A stretch of 50,965 nt of DNA from Modestobacter lapidis (GTDB taxonomy: Bacteria > Actinomycetota > Actinomycetes > Mycobacteriales > Geodermatophilaceae). This document shows, piece by piece, positions 9,218 through 18,751 of this stretch; position 1 is the first letter of the stretch, and every line of letters begins with the position of its first letter. The stretch lies in assembly GCA_019779905.1 (NCBI GenBank), contig JABAKE010000024.1, positions 1 through 50,965 of the forward strand, read 5' to 3'. The notes beneath the pieces are model-generated. The model was not told the origin of the DNA. It did not search any database and saw only the letters and a list, made by a program, of their open reading frames with translations. A program made the translations under genes and the position numbers.

Positions 9218-9286
9218 CGCGCCTCCGGCGGTGGTCCACGACCCGTTCGACGAGTGGTTCGCCGTTCGCCAGGCGCTCCGCGCGGG

Positions 9287-9292
9287 TAGACT
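9287..9292 (+). promoter_or_regulatory. Possible -10 element for phoH
   Basis: TAGACT lies in the 120-nt gap between the HIT gene and phoH, about 45 nt before the TTG start of phoH. A weak TTCGCC-like -35 is present 16 nt upstream. Support is by pattern only. Confidence 0.3.
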
Positions 9293-9337
9293 CGGCCGGG
9301 TCACAGCCCCGTCGCAGGAAGGCAGGGTCGAGCGTAC

Positions 9338-10477
9338 TTGCCCGACACCGCACCAGACGCCGTTCCCACCGGTACCAGCACGTCCCTGCAGAGCTCGGCA
9401 CGTGCCGCCGCTCTCGGGAACGCCACCGCGGGTGCGTCTGCTCCCGCGGACGGGGCAGCCGCCGCCGTCCGCACCGCCATCACCGTCCCGGAGACCGTCT
9501 CGATGGTCGCCCTCCTCGGCTCCGGGGACGAGCTCCTCCGGCTGGTCGAGGCCGAGCTCACCGCCGACGTGCACGTGCGCGGCAACGAGATCGCGATCAC
9601 CGGCCAGCCGGCCGACAACGCCTTCGCCGTCCGGGTGTTCGACGAGCTCATCGCCCTGCTGAACACCGGTCAGGCGTTGCGCCCCGACTCGGTCCGGCGG
9701 GTCGTCGGCATGCTGCGCAGCGGCGGGTCCGAGCGCCCGGCGGACGTGCTCAGCCTCGACATCCTCAGCCGCCGGGGCCGCACCATCCGGCCGAAGACGC
9801 TGAACCAGAAGCGCTACGTCGACGCGATCGACGCGCACACGGTCATCTTCGGCATCGGTCCGGCCGGCACCGGGAAGACCTACCTCGCGATGGCGAAGGC
9901 CGTGCAGGCGCTGCAGACCAAGCAGGTCAACCGGATCATCCTGACCCGGCCGGCCGTCGAGGCCGGAGAACGGCTGGGCTTCCTGCCCGGCTCGCTCTCG
10001 GACAAGATCGACCCGTACCTGCGGCCGTTGTACGACGCGCTGCACGACATGGTCGATCCCGAGTCGATCCCGCGGCTGATGGCGGCCGGCACCATCGAGG
10101 TGGCGCCGCTGGCCTACATGCGTGGCAGAACCCTCAATGACGCATTCGTCATTCTCGACGAGGCGCAGAACACCACGGCCGAGCAGATGAAGATGTTCCT
10201 GACCCGGCTGGGCTTCGGCTCCAAGATGGTGGTCACCGGCGACGTCACGCAGGTCGACCTGCCCGGTGGCGCGCAGAGCGGTCTGCGGATCGTCCGCGAC
10301 ATCCTCGACGGCGTCGAGGACGTGCACTTCTCCCAGCTGACCAGCACCGACGTCGTCCGGCACCGGCTGGTCGGCGACATCGTCGACGCCTACGAGCGCT
10401 GGGACGCGACCAAGCAGCCCGTCTCCGCCGCGGCGCCGGCCCGGCCCGCCCGGCCACGCCGGCAGCAGGGGAGCTGA
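9338..10477 (+). CDS. phoH: PhoH family ATPase
   Basis: A 379-residue PhoH1-type protein, an ATPase related to the helicase superfamily I core and thought to act in RNA metabolism with YbeY. It has an N-terminal KH-like region (about 55-140), Walker A GPAGTGKT at 174-181, the [17 protein letters not shown] motif and Walker B VILDEAQN. The C-terminal tail is Ala/Pro/Arg-rich. The TTG start at 9338 follows an AGGAAGG-rich stretch; the first ~35 residues are low complexity and the start is uncertain. It is directly followed by ybeY (2-nt gap), the same order as Rv2368c-Rv2367c. Confidence 0.94.
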   Translation: MPDTAPDAVPTGTSTSLQSSARAAALGNATAGASAPADGAAAAVRTAITVPETVSMVALLGSGDELLRLVEAELTADVHVRGNEIAITGQPADNAFAVRVFDELIALLNTGQALRPDSVRRVVGMLRSGGSERPADVLSLDILSRRGRTIRPKTLNQKRYVDAIDAHTVIFGIGPAGTGKTYLAMAKAVQALQTKQVNRIILTRPAVEAGERLGFLPGSLSDKIDPYLRPLYDALHDMVDPESIPRLMAAGTIEVAPLAYMRGRTLNDAFVILDEAQNTTAEQMKMFLTRLGFGSKMVVTGDVTQVDLPGGAQSGLRIVRDILDGVEDVHFSQLTSTDVVRHRLVGDIVDAYERWDATKQPVSAAAPARPARPRRQQGS

Positions 10478-10479
10478 CC

Positions 10480-10998
10480 GTGGCCGTCGAGATCGCCAAC
10501 GAGTCCGAGATCACCGTCGACGAGCAGGCCCTCGCCGGGGTCTGCCGCTACGTGCTGGGCGAGCTGGACGTCAGCCCGCTCGCGGAGCTGTCCGTGCTCT
10601 GCGTGGACGTCGACTACATGTCCAGCCTGCACGAGCGGTGGATGGGCGAGAAGGGCCCCACCGACGTGCTGGCCTTCCCGATGGACGAGCTGGACACCGC
10701 GCGCCCCGACGACCCCGATCCGGGGCCGGCGCTGCTGGGTGACGTCGTGCTGTGTCCCGCCGTCGCCGTCCGGCAGGCCCGCGCGGCCGGGCACTCGATG
10801 GGCGACGAGCTGCTGTTGCTGGCCACCCACGGCGTGCTGCACCTGCTCGGCTACGACCACATGGAACCCGCCGAGGAGAAGGAGATGTTCGGCCTGCAGC
10901 AGAAGCTGCTCGACGGCTGGCGCTCCACCCCGCGGGACAAGGTCACCGGCGAACCTGCCGGCGCGGCTCCGCCCGTCGAGGAGCCACGAACCCGATGA
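10480..10998 (+). CDS. ybeY: Endoribonuclease YbeY (rRNA maturation factor)
   Basis: A 172-residue zinc-dependent endoribonuclease needed for 16S rRNA 3' maturation and ribosome quality control. The metal site [11 protein letters not shown] is complete (His117, His121, His127). The GTG start is 2 nt after the phoH stop. The stop overlaps the ATG of the next gene (ATGA), which indicates coupling. The C-terminal ~20 residues beyond the family core are Pro/Ala-rich. Confidence 0.95.
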   Translation: MAVEIANESEITVDEQALAGVCRYVLGELDVSPLAELSVLCVDVDYMSSLHERWMGEKGPTDVLAFPMDELDTARPDDPDPGPALLGDVVLCPAVAVRQARAAGHSMGDELLLLATHGVLHLLGYDHMEPAEEKEMFGLQQKLLDGWRSTPRDKVTGEPAGAAPPVEEPRTR

Positions 10999-12416
10999 GC
11001 CCCACAGCGGTGGTCCTGCTGGTGATCGCCGTCTGCCTGGTCCTGCTGGCCGGTGTCTTCGCCGCGCTGGACGCCGCCCTGCAGCGGCTTTCCAAGGCCC
11101 AGGTGGACGAGATGCGCCGCGACGGCGTGAAGCGCGCCGCGGCCCTCGTGCGCGTCGTCGAGGACCGGGCACGGCATGTCTCCCTCCTCCTGCTGCTCCG
11201 GATCGCCTGCGAGATGACCGCGGCGGTCCTGGTGGCCGTGGTGCTCTTCGTGTTCTTCGACGGCATCGCTCTGGGCGTGGTCACCGCCGCCGCGGTGATG
11301 ACCGTGGTCAGCTACGTGCTGATCGGTGTCGGGCCGCGCACGCTGGGCCGGCAGCACGCCTACAGCACCGCGCTGGCCGGCGCCCCGCTCATCCGGCTGC
11401 TCGGCCGCATCCTCGGGCCGCTGGCCACGCTGCTGATCCTGGTCGGCAACGCGATCACCCCCGGCCGCGGTTACCGCGACGGCCCGTTCTCCAGCGAGGT
11501 CGAGCTGCGCGAGCTGGTCGACATGGCCGAGGAGCGCGGTGTCGTCGAGGCCGGTGAGCGCAACATGATCCACTCGGTGTTCGAGCTGGGCGACACCATC
11601 GCCCGCGAGGTCATGGTGCCCCGCCCCGACGTGGTGTGGATCGAGAGCACCAAGTCGCTGCGGCAGGCGCTCGCGCTGGCGTTGCGCAGCGGCTTCAGCC
11701 GCATCCCGGTCATCGGCGAGAACGTCGACGACGTGCTCGGCATCGTCTACCTGAAGGACCTCGTCCGCCGGTCGCAGGGCACGGCCGACAACCGCGGCGG
11801 CCCGCGGGTCGACGAGCTCATGCGCCCGGCCAGCTTCGTCCCCGAGTCCAAGCCGGTCGACGAGCTGCTGCGCGAGATGCAGGCCCGGCGCACCCACATG
11901 GCCGTCGTCGTCGACGAGTACGGCGGGTTCGCGGGGCTGGTCACGATCGAGGACATCCTCGAGGAGATCGTCGGCGAGATCGACGACGAGCACGACACGG
12001 TGCAGCGGCCGCCGGTGGAGGAGCTGCCCGACGGATCGGTGCGGATCACTGCGCGGCTGCCGGTCGGCGACCTCGCCGACCTGTTCAAGGTCGAGCTGCC
12101 GGAGGACGACGACGTCGAGACGGTGGGCGGGCTGCTGGCCCGCGAGCTCGGCCGGGTGCCGATCGAGGGCTCGGCGGCGGAGGTCGGCGGCCTGCGGCTG
12201 GTCGCCGAGAGCACCGGTGGGCGGCGCAACCGGATCGACACGCTGCTGGTCTGCCGGGTGGGAGATCCCGGGTCCGAGGAGGACGGCGCCGACCGGGCTG
12301 CCCAGGACGGTGGCGACCGGGACGCCGCCGAGGAGGCGTCCGAGCACACCGGTGCCACCGCGTCCGGCGGCAGCGCGGCCGGGCGGCGGCCCGAGCACGC
12401 AGCCGTGGAAAGCTGA
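10995..12416 (+). CDS. HlyC/CorC family transporter (DUF21-CBS-CorC)
   Basis: A 473-residue membrane protein of the CNNM/CorC group, linked to Mg2+/Co2+ handling. The DUF21 transmembrane region covers about residues 1-150 with at least three hydrophobic helices. Two CBS domains follow at about 200-325 ([41 protein letters not shown]), then a CorC_HlyC domain to about 430 and an acidic, low-complexity tail. The older name hemolysin C is misleading. It corresponds to Rv2366c and is translationally coupled to ybeY. Confidence 0.92.
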   Translation: MSPTAVVLLVIAVCLVLLAGVFAALDAALQRLSKAQVDEMRRDGVKRAAALVRVVEDRARHVSLLLLLRIACEMTAAVLVAVVLFVFFDGIALGVVTAAAVMTVVSYVLIGVGPRTLGRQHAYSTALAGAPLIRLLGRILGPLATLLILVGNAITPGRGYRDGPFSSEVELRELVDMAEERGVVEAGERNMIHSVFELGDTIAREVMVPRPDVVWIESTKSLRQALALALRSGFSRIPVIGENVDDVLGIVYLKDLVRRSQGTADNRGGPRVDELMRPASFVPESKPVDELLREMQARRTHMAVVVDEYGGFAGLVTIEDILEEIVGEIDDEHDTVQRPPVEELPDGSVRITARLPVGDLADLFKVELPEDDDVETVGGLLARELGRVPIEGSAAEVGGLRLVAESTGGRRNRIDTLLVCRVGDPGSEEDGADRAAQDGGDRDAAEEASEHTGATASGGSAAGRRPEHAAVES

Positions 12417-12417
12417 A

Positions 12418-12476
12418 GAAGGACCCTCCCGCCCCCCACCGCTCGCAAGCTCGCGGCGGGCCCCTGCGGAAGGGCC
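12418..12476. repeat. 59-bp hairpin repeat, copy A
   Basis: This element starts 1 nt after the stop codon of the CorC gene. It is self-complementary: GAAGGACCCTCC at the left pairs with GGAAGGGCC at the right, and the inner part contains CTCGCAAGCTCG. Copies B (12836-12893) and C (20020-20078) share outline, length and many positions. Position right after a stop suggests a transcription-terminator or mRNA-end role, although no T-tract follows. Confidence 0.7.
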
Positions 12477-12502
12477 GGACCGACTGACAGGAGAGTGATC
12501 CG

Positions 12503-12835
12503 GTGGCTGAGGTGGACCCCGAGGACGCCAAGCTCGTCACCCTGGCCCGTTCCGCGCGCGGCCGCACCGGTGCGCCCGAGGGGGCCGCCGTTCGCGACAC
12601 CGACGGCCGCACCTACCTCGCGGCCACCGTGGCGCTGCCCTCCCTCCAGCTCACCGCGCTGCAGGCCGCGGTCGCCGCCGCGGTGTCCAGCGGGGTCACC
12701 GGGTTGGAGGCCGCCGCCGTCGTCACGCCCGCCGACGCGGTGGAGGACGCCGGGCTGGCCGCCGTCCGTGATCTGACGCCGTCCGCGCCGGTCCACCTGG
12801 CCGGCCCCGACGGCACCGTCCGCACCACCACCTGA
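12503..12835 (+). CDS. Degenerate cytidine deaminase-like protein
   Basis: A 110-residue protein in the position of the CDA-like gene Rv2365c between the CorC gene and era. The fold is recognisable (LVTLARSARGRTGAPEGAAVRDTDGRTYLAATVALPS), but the zinc site is gone. Active deaminases have HAE and PCxxC, while here the first motif reads LTALQAAVAAAVSSG and no cysteine remains in the protein. Catalysis is therefore unlikely and the role is unknown. The GTG start has a good AGGAGA site 9 nt upstream. Confidence 0.75.
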   Translation: MAEVDPEDAKLVTLARSARGRTGAPEGAAVRDTDGRTYLAATVALPSLQLTALQAAVAAAVSSGVTGLEAAAVVTPADAVEDAGLAAVRDLTPSAPVHLAGPDGTVRTTT

Positions 12836-12893
12836 GAAAGGACCCCGTCCTCCCCACCCCTCGCACGCTCGGGGCGGTGCCCTGGACGGGGCC
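12836..12893. repeat. 58-bp hairpin repeat, copy B
   Basis: The repeat begins directly after the stop of the CDA-like gene and ends at the IS982 target site. GGACCCCGTCC at the left pairs with GGACGGGGCC at the right. The centre has CTCGCACGCTCG, one base different from copy A. It lies between convergent genes and may serve as a terminator. Confidence 0.65.
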
Positions 12894-12896
12894 TAG

Positions 12897-13972
12897 ATGA
12901 CCTATTCCAAGGGGTCGTGTGCCTCAGCGACGTTCCCGCGGGAACGTCGGCGGTACCAGTTCGGCGTGCCGTGATCAGGTGAGGGGCGAGGGTGCCCAGG
13001 CTCGGCGTTGGAACCCAACGTCGAACCGCGGAGGTCCTCGTGGACGCCGATCTGGACACCCTCGCGACCGCACTCTACGTACGAGTCGATGACCTGTTGA
13101 AGGAGTTCCCGCAGCGGGCTCCGGCCCGGCCGAAGGTCGGGATCGCACCGAGAATCACCGACGCCGAGCTGATCACGTTGGCGGTGATGCAGGCACTGGC
13201 CGGCCGCCCCAGCGAGGCCCGATGGCTGCGCTACGCCTGCTCCCACCTGCGGCATCTGTTCCCCTACCTGCCCGGCCAACCCGGCTACAACAAGCGGTTA
13301 CGACACCTCGCCGACACCATCGCCTGGCTGATCACGGTGCTGGCCCGCGACACCAGCCTGTTCACCGACAACGTGTGGGTCGTCGATTCCACGCCGGTGG
13401 AGTGCGCCCGCTCCCGGGAAACCGTCCGCCGCTCGGACCTGGCCGGCTGGGCCGAGTGCGGCTACTGCGCCAGCCACTCCCGGTTGTTCTGGGGCCTGCG
13501 ACTGCACCTGCTGTGCACGCTGCACGGGCTGCCGGTCGGCTTCGCCCTCACCGGCGCCAAGGCCGACGAGCGCACGGTGCTGCTCGACATCCTCGACACC
13601 GACCCCACCCTGACCGCCGACCGCCGCCAGCAGGTCGTGATCGCGGACAAGAACTACTACGGCCGCGAGTTCGAAGGCATCCTCGCCGACGCGGGGTTGA
13701 ACCTGCTGCGCCCGGCTCGCAAGGGCGAACCCGAGCGCCCGGGGACGCGCTTCTTCAAGCCATTACGCCAGGTCATCGAGTCGATCAACGACACCTTCAA
13801 AGGTCAACTCGACCTCGAACAACACGGTGGACACACCCCCGGCGGGGTCTGGGTCCGTGTCCTACAACGCGTCCTGGCACTGACCGCCGCCATCTGGCAC
13901 AACGACCGCACCGGCGCGCCCGTCGCCCGCTGCCTCACCGCCTACGACCACTGACCCCTTGGAATAGGTCAT
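12897..13972 (+). mobile_element. IS982-family insertion sequence, complete
   Basis: A 1076-bp element with perfect 20-bp terminal inverted repeats (ATGACCTATTCCAAGGGGTC at 12897-12916 and its complement at 13953-13972). It is flanked by the 4-bp direct repeat CTAG (12893-12896 and 13973-13976), which fits a target duplication. It contains one intact transposase gene, so it looks recent and possibly active. It inserted between the CDA-like gene and the convergent membrane-protein gene, at the latter's stop codon. Confidence 0.88.
13040..13954 (+). CDS. IS982 family transposase
   Basis: A 304-residue DDE transposase. Typical sequence blocks include VWVVDSTPVECARSRETVRR, GYCASHSRLFWGLRLHL, the AKADER region, VVIADKNYYGREFE and the C-terminal LTAAIWHNDRTG. 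GTG 13040 is preferred because GGAGG lies 6 nt upstream and the family N-terminus (DLDTLATALYVRVDDL) follows; an in-frame GTG at 12992 is possible. The stop codon lies within the right terminal repeat. No frameshift or truncation is seen. Confidence 0.9.
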   Translation: MDADLDTLATALYVRVDDLLKEFPQRAPARPKVGIAPRITDAELITLAVMQALAGRPSEARWLRYACSHLRHLFPYLPGQPGYNKRLRHLADTIAWLITVLARDTSLFTDNVWVVDSTPVECARSRETVRRSDLAGWAECGYCASHSRLFWGLRLHLLCTLHGLPVGFALTGAKADERTVLLDILDTDPTLTADRRQQVVIADKNYYGREFEGILADAGLNLLRPARKGEPERPGTRFFKPLRQVIESINDTFKGQLDLEQHGGHTPGGVWVRVLQRVLALTAAIWHNDRTGAPVARCLTAYDH

Positions 13973-14578
13973 CTAGGAGAGCGGCGAGTTCAGCGCCTCG
14001 GCGAAGGCGGCCGGGTCGCGCACCCACACGGTGAACGCCTGCTCGGTGAGCGCGTCGCTGCCCAGGTGCCGCACGGTCACCCTGGTCCGGCCGGGCCACC
14101 AGCCGCCGCGTCGCTTCGGCCGCGGCCAGCCGGCCGGTGCGGTGCCGCGCACCACGTCGGTCACCAGGACCCGCGGCACCACCCCGAAGGACGACGTCTG
14201 CCGCAGGCCGGCGATGTCGGTGGACACGCCGTGGTCGGAGGCGGTGAAGCGACCGGTGGAGCCGAGGAGCACGAGCGCGGCCAGCGCGATGGCCAGCGGC
14301 ACCTCCGCGGTGGCCGCCGCCGACCCGTCGCGCCAGCCGAGGAAGCCCAGCCAGGCCGCGACGGCGAGCAGGGTCAGCCCCACGACCAGCGGGCTGGCGG
14401 GGTTGTACTGCCAGTACCGCAGCGGTGGCGGGACGATGGTCACCGACCGCCTGGGCCCGCGCCGGGCGAGGAACCCGTAGCTGGTCACCTGGCTGATGTG
14501 CCGCTCCCGGTCGCGGGCCGCCCGGACGACGAGCGGCTCACCCTGGTCACGTCGGGAGCGGGGAGGCATGCCGACCAT
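13973..14578 (-). CDS. Hypothetical membrane protein (two TM segments, PH-like tail)
   Basis: A 201-residue protein divergent from era. It has a basic cytoplasmic-looking N-terminus, two hydrophobic segments (PLVVGLTLLAVAAWLGFL and VPLAIALAALVLLG, around residues 65-110), then a soluble region that resembles a bacterial PH-like domain in layout. The family was not identified. An alternative ATG lies at 14569. The TAG stop falls within the CTAG target site of the neighbouring IS982 element; because CTAG was duplicated, the stop was preserved and the protein is intact. Confidence 0.7.
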   Translation of the reverse strand: MVGMPPRSRRDQGEPLVVRAARDRERHISQVTSYGFLARRGPRRSVTIVPPPLRYWQYNPASPLVVGLTLLAVAAWLGFLGWRDGSAAATAEVPLAIALAALVLLGSTGRFTASDHGVSTDIAGLRQTSSFGVVPRVLVTDVVRGTAPAGWPRPKRRGGWWPGRTRVTVRHLGSDALTEQAFTVWVRDPAAFAEALNSPLS

Positions 14579-14639
14579 GATCCCAGGCCGGTGCTGCGGT
14601 AACGGCCGGACCGTCGGACATGGGTGGGACACTTCCCCC

Positions 14640-15557
14640 GTGAGCAGCCCCGAGCACCCCTCGCACCGCAGCGGTTTCGCCGCCCTGGTCGGGCGCCCCA
14701 ACGCCGGGAAGACCACGCTCACCAACGCGCTGGTCGGTGAGAAGGTCGGCATCGTCAGCAACCGGCCGCAGACCACCCGGCACGCCATCCGCGGCGTCGT
14801 GCACCGCCCGCAGGGCCAGCTGGTGCTCGTCGACACCCCCGGTCTGCACAAGCCCAAGAGCCTGCTGGGGCAGCGGCTCAACGACGTCGTCCGCGACACG
14901 CTGTCCGACGTCGACGTCATCGTCTTCTGCATCCCCGCCGACCAGCCGGTCGGCGCCGGCGACGCGTACATCGCCCGCCAGCTCGCGGCGGTCTCCACCC
15001 CGGTGGTGCTGGTGGTCACCAAGACCGACGTCGCCAGCAAGAAGGCCATCACCGCGCAGCTGATCGCCGCCAGCCAACTGGTCGAGGCCCGCGAGGTGGT
15101 GCCGGTGAGCGCGGTGGCCGGAGACCAGGTCGAGCTGCTCGGTGGCCTGCTCATCGGCATGCTCCCGGAAGGCCCGCCGCTGTACCCGGAGGAGCAGACC
15201 ACCGACGAGGACGTCGAGCGGCAGATCGCCGAGCTGGTGCGGGAGGCGGCGCTGGAGAAGGTCCGCCAGGAGGTGCCGCACTCCCTGGCGGTCAGCGTCG
15301 AGGAGATCATCCGCAAGCCTGACCCGCGCGATCCGGAGGCGGTGTTCACCGAGGTGCACGCCCTGCTGCACGTCGAGCGGCCCAGCCAGAAGCCGATGCT
15401 GCTGGGCAAGGGCGGGCAGACGATCAAGGCCATCGGCAGCGAGGCCCGGGTCGGCCTGGAGGTCCTGCTCGGTGGGCGGGTGCACCTCGACCTGCACGTC
15501 ACCGTGCTGGGGGAGTGGCAGGACGACCCGAAGAAGCTGAACAGGTTGGGGTATTGA
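14640..15557 (+). CDS. era: GTPase Era
   Basis: A 305-residue essential GTPase in 16S rRNA maturation and 30S assembly. G1 is [10 protein letters not shown]3 is DTPGL and G4 is TKTD. The C-terminal KH domain binds rRNA ([14 protein letters not shown]). The GTG start fits the family N-terminus ([11 protein letters not shown]); the frame extends upstream but that stretch is antisense to the neighbouring gene. The stop overlaps the TTG start of recO. Confidence 0.96.
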   Translation: MSSPEHPSHRSGFAALVGRPNAGKTTLTNALVGEKVGIVSNRPQTTRHAIRGVVHRPQGQLVLVDTPGLHKPKSLLGQRLNDVVRDTLSDVDVIVFCIPADQPVGAGDAYIARQLAAVSTPVVLVVTKTDVASKKAITAQLIAASQLVEAREVVPVSAVAGDQVELLGGLLIGMLPEGPPLYPEEQTTDEDVERQIAELVREAALEKVRQEVPHSLAVSVEEIIRKPDPRDPEAVFTEVHALLHVERPSQKPMLLGKGGQTIKAIGSEARVGLEVLLGGRVHLDLHVTVLGEWQDDPKKLNRLGY

Positions 15558-16300
15558 GCACCACCCCGCAGTCCCTCTACCGCGACGAGGGAGTCGTGCT
15601 GCGCACCCAGAAGCTGGGTGAGGCCGACCGGATCGTCACGGTGCTCACCCGCCGCACCGGCAAGGTGCGCGCGGTGGCCAAGGGCGTCCGCCGGACGAAG
15701 AGCAAGTTCGGCGCCCGGCTGGAGCCGTTCAGCCACGTCGACCTGCAGCTCTACACCGGCCGCAACCTCGACATCGTCAGCCAGACCGAGTCGATCCGCG
15801 CCTACGGCACCGACATCGTCGGCGACTACCGGGCCTACACCGCCGGCACCGCGGTGCTCGAGACCGCCGACCGGCTGACCGTCGAGGAGAAGGAACCGTC
15901 GCTGCGGATGTTCCTGCTCGTCATCGGGGCGCTGCGCACGCTGGCCGACGGCAGCCGGCCGCCCTCGCTGGTGCTCGACGCGTTCCTACTGCGGGCGATG
16001 TCGGTGGCCGGCTGGGAGCCGGCGCTCGGCGACTGCGCGCGCTGCGGGGAGGCCGGGCCGCACCGGCACTTCTCCGTCCCGGCCGGCGGCACGGTGTGCC
16101 CCGCCTGCCGGCCCACCGGCTCGGCGATGCCCAACCCGGTCACGATCGAGCTGCTGGAGGCACTGCTGAGCGGCGACTGGGAGCACGCGGAGGCCAGCCA
16201 GGGCACCCACCGCCGCGAGGGCAGCGGTCTGGTCGCCGCGCTGCTGCAGTGGCACCTCGAACGCGGGCTGCGTTCCCTGCCGCTGGTGGACCGAACGTGA
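15554..16300 (+). CDS. recO: DNA repair protein RecO
   Basis: A 248-residue recombination mediator that loads RecA on SSB-coated ssDNA in the RecFOR pathway. The OB-fold N-terminus reads [23 protein letters not shown]. The C-terminal part has a four-cysteine zinc motif (CARCGE and CPACRP). TTG 15554 overlaps the era stop (TTGA), indicating coupling; TTG is used because no better start precedes the conserved N-terminus. The order era-recO-uppS follows mycobacteria, without the intervening amidase gene amiA2. Confidence 0.94.
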   Translation: MSTTPQSLYRDEGVVLRTQKLGEADRIVTVLTRRTGKVRAVAKGVRRTKSKFGARLEPFSHVDLQLYTGRNLDIVSQTESIRAYGTDIVGDYRAYTAGTAVLETADRLTVEEKEPSLRMFLLVIGALRTLADGSRPPSLVLDAFLLRAMSVAGWEPALGDCARCGEAGPHRHFSVPAGGTVCPACRPTGSAMPNPVTIELLEALLSGDWEHAEASQGTHRREGSGLVAALLQWHLERGLRSLPLVDRT

Positions 16301-16376
16301 GCGGACAGGATCGTGAGCATCGCAGCGAGGAACGAGCGAGGAGCGGAGCGATCCGCGGGAGCGAACCGGTGACAGG

Positions 16377-17141
16377 GTGAAGCGCGAGGTCAAGCAGCCG
16401 AACCCGCACCCGTCGGGGGCCCGGCCACCGGAGATCCCGGCCGACAAGGTGCCGCAGCACGTCGCGATCGTCATGGACGGCAACGGCCGCTGGGCCAAGT
16501 CCCGTGGGCTGCCGCGCACCGCCGGGCACGAGGCGGGGGAGTCTTCGCTGTTCGACTGCGTCGAGGGCGCGATCGAGCTGGGCGTGCAGGCGATCAGCGC
16601 CTACGCCTTCTCCACCGAGAACTGGCGGCGCAGCCCGGAGGAGGTCCGCTTCCTGATGGGCTTCAACCGCGACGTCATCCGCCGCCGCCGCGACGAGATG
16701 CACGACCTGGGGGTGCGGGTGCGCTGGGCCGGGCGCCGTCCCAGGCTCTGGCGCAGCGTGATCAAGGAGCTGGAGGTCGCCGAGGAGCTGACCCGCGACA
16801 ACGACGTCCTCACCCTCACCATGTGCGTGAACTACGGCGGGCGTGCGGAGATCGCCGACGCGGCAGCCGCGATCGCCCGCGAGGTGGCCGCCGGTCGGCT
16901 GAAGCCGGACAAGGTGGACGAGAAGACCGTCGCTCGGTTCCTCGACGAGCCGGACATGCCCGACGTCGACCTGTTCGTGCGCAGCTCGGGGGAGAACCGC
17001 ACGAGCAACTTCCTGCTCTGGCAGTCGGCCTACGCCGAGCTGGTCTTCCTGGACACCCTGTGGCCCGACTTCGATCGCCGGCACCTGTGGGCGGCCTGCG
17101 AGGAGTACGCCTCCCGGCAGCGCCGCTTCGGCAGCGCCTGA
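16377..17141 (+). CDS. uppS: Isoprenyl (polyprenyl) diphosphate synthase, cis-type
   Basis: A 254-residue cis-prenyltransferase that makes the lipid carrier for cell-wall synthesis. The catalytic motif [14 protein letters not shown] carries Asp34. The second substrate region reads [19 protein letters not shown], close to the family RxSGExRxSNFLLWQ. It corresponds to Rv2361c, a decaprenyl diphosphate synthase, so product length may be C50 rather than C55. The 76-nt gap after recO contains a purine-rich GAGCGAGGAGCGGAGCG tract that looks like a small repeat rather than a ribosome site. Confidence 0.94.
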   Translation: MKREVKQPNPHPSGARPPEIPADKVPQHVAIVMDGNGRWAKSRGLPRTAGHEAGESSLFDCVEGAIELGVQAISAYAFSTENWRRSPEEVRFLMGFNRDVIRRRRDEMHDLGVRVRWAGRRPRLWRSVIKELEVAEELTRDNDVLTLTMCVNYGGRAEIADAAAAIAREVAAGRLKPDKVDEKTVARFLDEPDMPDVDLFVRSSGENRTSNFLLWQSAYAELVFLDTLWPDFDRRHLWAACEEYASRQRRFGSA

Positions 17142-17172
17142 GCACCCCGCCCGGCGCCGGCGGGGTGTCCGG

Positions 17173-17558
<386 letters not shown>

Positions 17559-17562
<4 letters not shown>

Positions 17563-17852
17563 GGGGGGTCCCCTCGGTCGATGGGCCACCGCTCGACGAT
17601 CGACCGCAACGGTCTCGTGTCGACGTGGTGGAACTTGTACCGGCCCTGCCGCCGGGTGTGCACCAGACCGGCCTGCTCGAGCACCGCGAGGTGCTGGGAG
17701 ATGGCCTGCCGCGAAGAGGCCAGGCCGTACCGCATGGTCAGGCGGCCGCAAATCTCGAAGAGCGTCTGACCGTCCCGGTCGATCAGCTCGTCCAGGATGG
17801 TCCGTCGTGTCGCGTCGCCGAGCGCCTTGAACAGGTCGGCGCCCGAATCCAC
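17559..17852 (-). CDS. ArsR/SmtB family transcriptional regulator
   Basis: A winged-helix repressor of 97 residues if read from GTG 17852. The core is LFKALGDATRRTILDELI ... LASSRQAISQHLAVLEQAGLVHTRRQGRYKFHH. It has no obvious metal-binding cysteine pair, so it probably senses something other than metals; ArsR-VOC pairs are common. An in-frame TTG at 17870 would give 103 residues, but it lies upstream of the -10 element described separately, so the downstream GTG as a leaderless start is favoured. Autoregulation of the pair is likely. Confidence 0.9.
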
Positions 17853-17889
17853 GGACACCGTTATAGGCAACCCGCTACTTGCCTGTCAA
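17853..17889 (-). promoter_or_regulatory. Strong sigma-A-type promoter with leaderless start for arsR-VOC
   Basis: On the minus strand TTGACA (17889-17884) is followed after 18 nt by TATAAC (17865-17860). Seven nt later comes the in-frame GTG at 17852. The spacing puts the transcript start at or next to that GTG. It is the best promoter match in the window. Confidence 0.7.
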
Positions 17890-17908
17890 GAGGTGGGACC
17901 GGCCGGGC

Positions 17909-18301
17909 TCAGGGCGTCGGGACCCGGCAGTCGGCGCAGGTGCCGAAGATCTCCAGGGTGTGGCTGACATCGGCGAAGCCGTGCTCGCCGGCCACCCGGT
18001 CGGCCCACTGCTCGACGGTCGGACCGGCCACCTCGACCGTCCGCCCGCAACTGCGGCAGACCAGGTGGTGGTGGTGCTGGGTGCTGCAGCGGCGGTACAG
18101 CGCCTCGCCGGAGTCGGTGCGGATCGAGTCCAGCTCGCCGTCGTCGGCCAGCGCCTGCACCGCCCGGTAGACCGTGGACAGGCCCACCGTGTCACCGGCG
18201 GTGCGCAGCCGGGCGTGCACCTCCTGGGCGCTGTGGAAGCCCTCGAGCTCGTCGAAGACGGCCGCCACGGCGGCGCGCTGGCGGGTGGGGCGGACCATCA
18301 C
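17909..18301 (-). CDS. zur: Fur family repressor, zinc-type (Zur/FurB)
   Basis: A 130-residue metalloregulator. The winged helix covers the first ~80 residues (RQRAAVAAVFDE, STVYRAVQALADDGELD). The dimer/metal domain has HHHHLVCRSCGRTVEV and FGTCADCRVPTP, the two CxxC pairs of the structural zinc site. The GTG start overlaps the stop of smtB (GTGA); ATG 18298 is an alternative. The smtB-zur pair with divergent glyS matches Rv2358-Rv2359 and Rv2357c, where FurB is the zinc-uptake repressor; that assignment is by synteny and sequence type. Confidence 0.9.
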   Translation of the reverse strand: MMVRPTRQRAAVAAVFDELEGFHSAQEVHARLRTAGDTVGLSTVYRAVQALADDGELDSIRTDSGEALYRRCSTQHHHHLVCRSCGRTVEVAGPTVEQWADRVAGEHGFADVSHTLEIFGTCADCRVPTP

Positions 18302-18672
18302 GCCATCGTGACACGGGCCGGCGACCACGCATCCTGCGGTGCATCCGGCGCCGGCCCGCCGTGCCCCGCGTGGGCCAGCGCGGCGCGCACGATGTGCGCC
18401 ACGTGCCCGTCGACCAGCCGGTAGTCGACCTGCCGGTGGTGCCGGACGCCGGTCACCAGGCCGGCGCCGCGCAGCACGCGCAGGTGCTGCGAGACCAGCG
18501 GCTGCGGCACGCCGAGCGCGTCGACCAGCTGGTGCACGCAGCGGGTGCCGTGCTGGTCGAGGAGGGCGACGATCGACAGCCGCAGCGGCGCGGCCAGCGC
18601 ACTGAGCAGCTCGCTGGCGGCCTGCACCTCGGCCGGCACCGACCGGCCGGCGGAGGGCGCGGCGGGCGGCAT
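18298..18672 (-). CDS. smtB: ArsR/SmtB family metalloregulator, first gene of smtB-zur
   Basis: A 124-residue winged-helix protein (LLSALAAPLRLSIVALLDQHGTRCVHQLVDALGVPQPLVSQHLRVLRGAGLV). The C-terminal helix carries DGHVAHIVRAALAHAGH, the His/Asp-rich alpha-5 type zinc site of SmtB. It is expected to repress the operon when zinc is low and release it when zinc is high. ATG 18672 is preferred over upstream in-frame ATG 18702, which would lie inside the Zur-box-like site. A TTGACA and a weak GACGAT 6 nt before the ATG suggest a leaderless transcript. Confidence 0.87.
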   Translation of the reverse strand: MPPAAPSAGRSVPAEVQAASELLSALAAPLRLSIVALLDQHGTRCVHQLVDALGVPQPLVSQHLRVLRGAGLVTGVRHHRQVDYRLVDGHVAHIVRAALAHAGHGGPAPDAPQDAWSPARVTMA

Positions 18673-18692
18673 GCCACCATCGTCGGAGCGCC

Positions 18693-18707
18693 TGAGAACC
18701 ATTGTCA
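18693..18707. promoter_or_regulatory. Zur-box-like operator upstream of smtB-zur
   Basis: TGAGAACCATTGTCA is an interrupted palindrome (5 of 7 pairs) resembling the actinobacterial Zur consensus TGAAAATGATTTTCA at 11 of 15 positions. It overlaps the probable -35 (TTGACA on the minus strand), which would place a repressor directly on the promoter. It also lies 45 nt upstream of the divergent small gene at 18752. Confidence 0.5.
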
Positions 18708-18751
18708 ACTCTGGTCCGGTCCACCCCGACCGTCGCCGGGGAGGAGATGCG

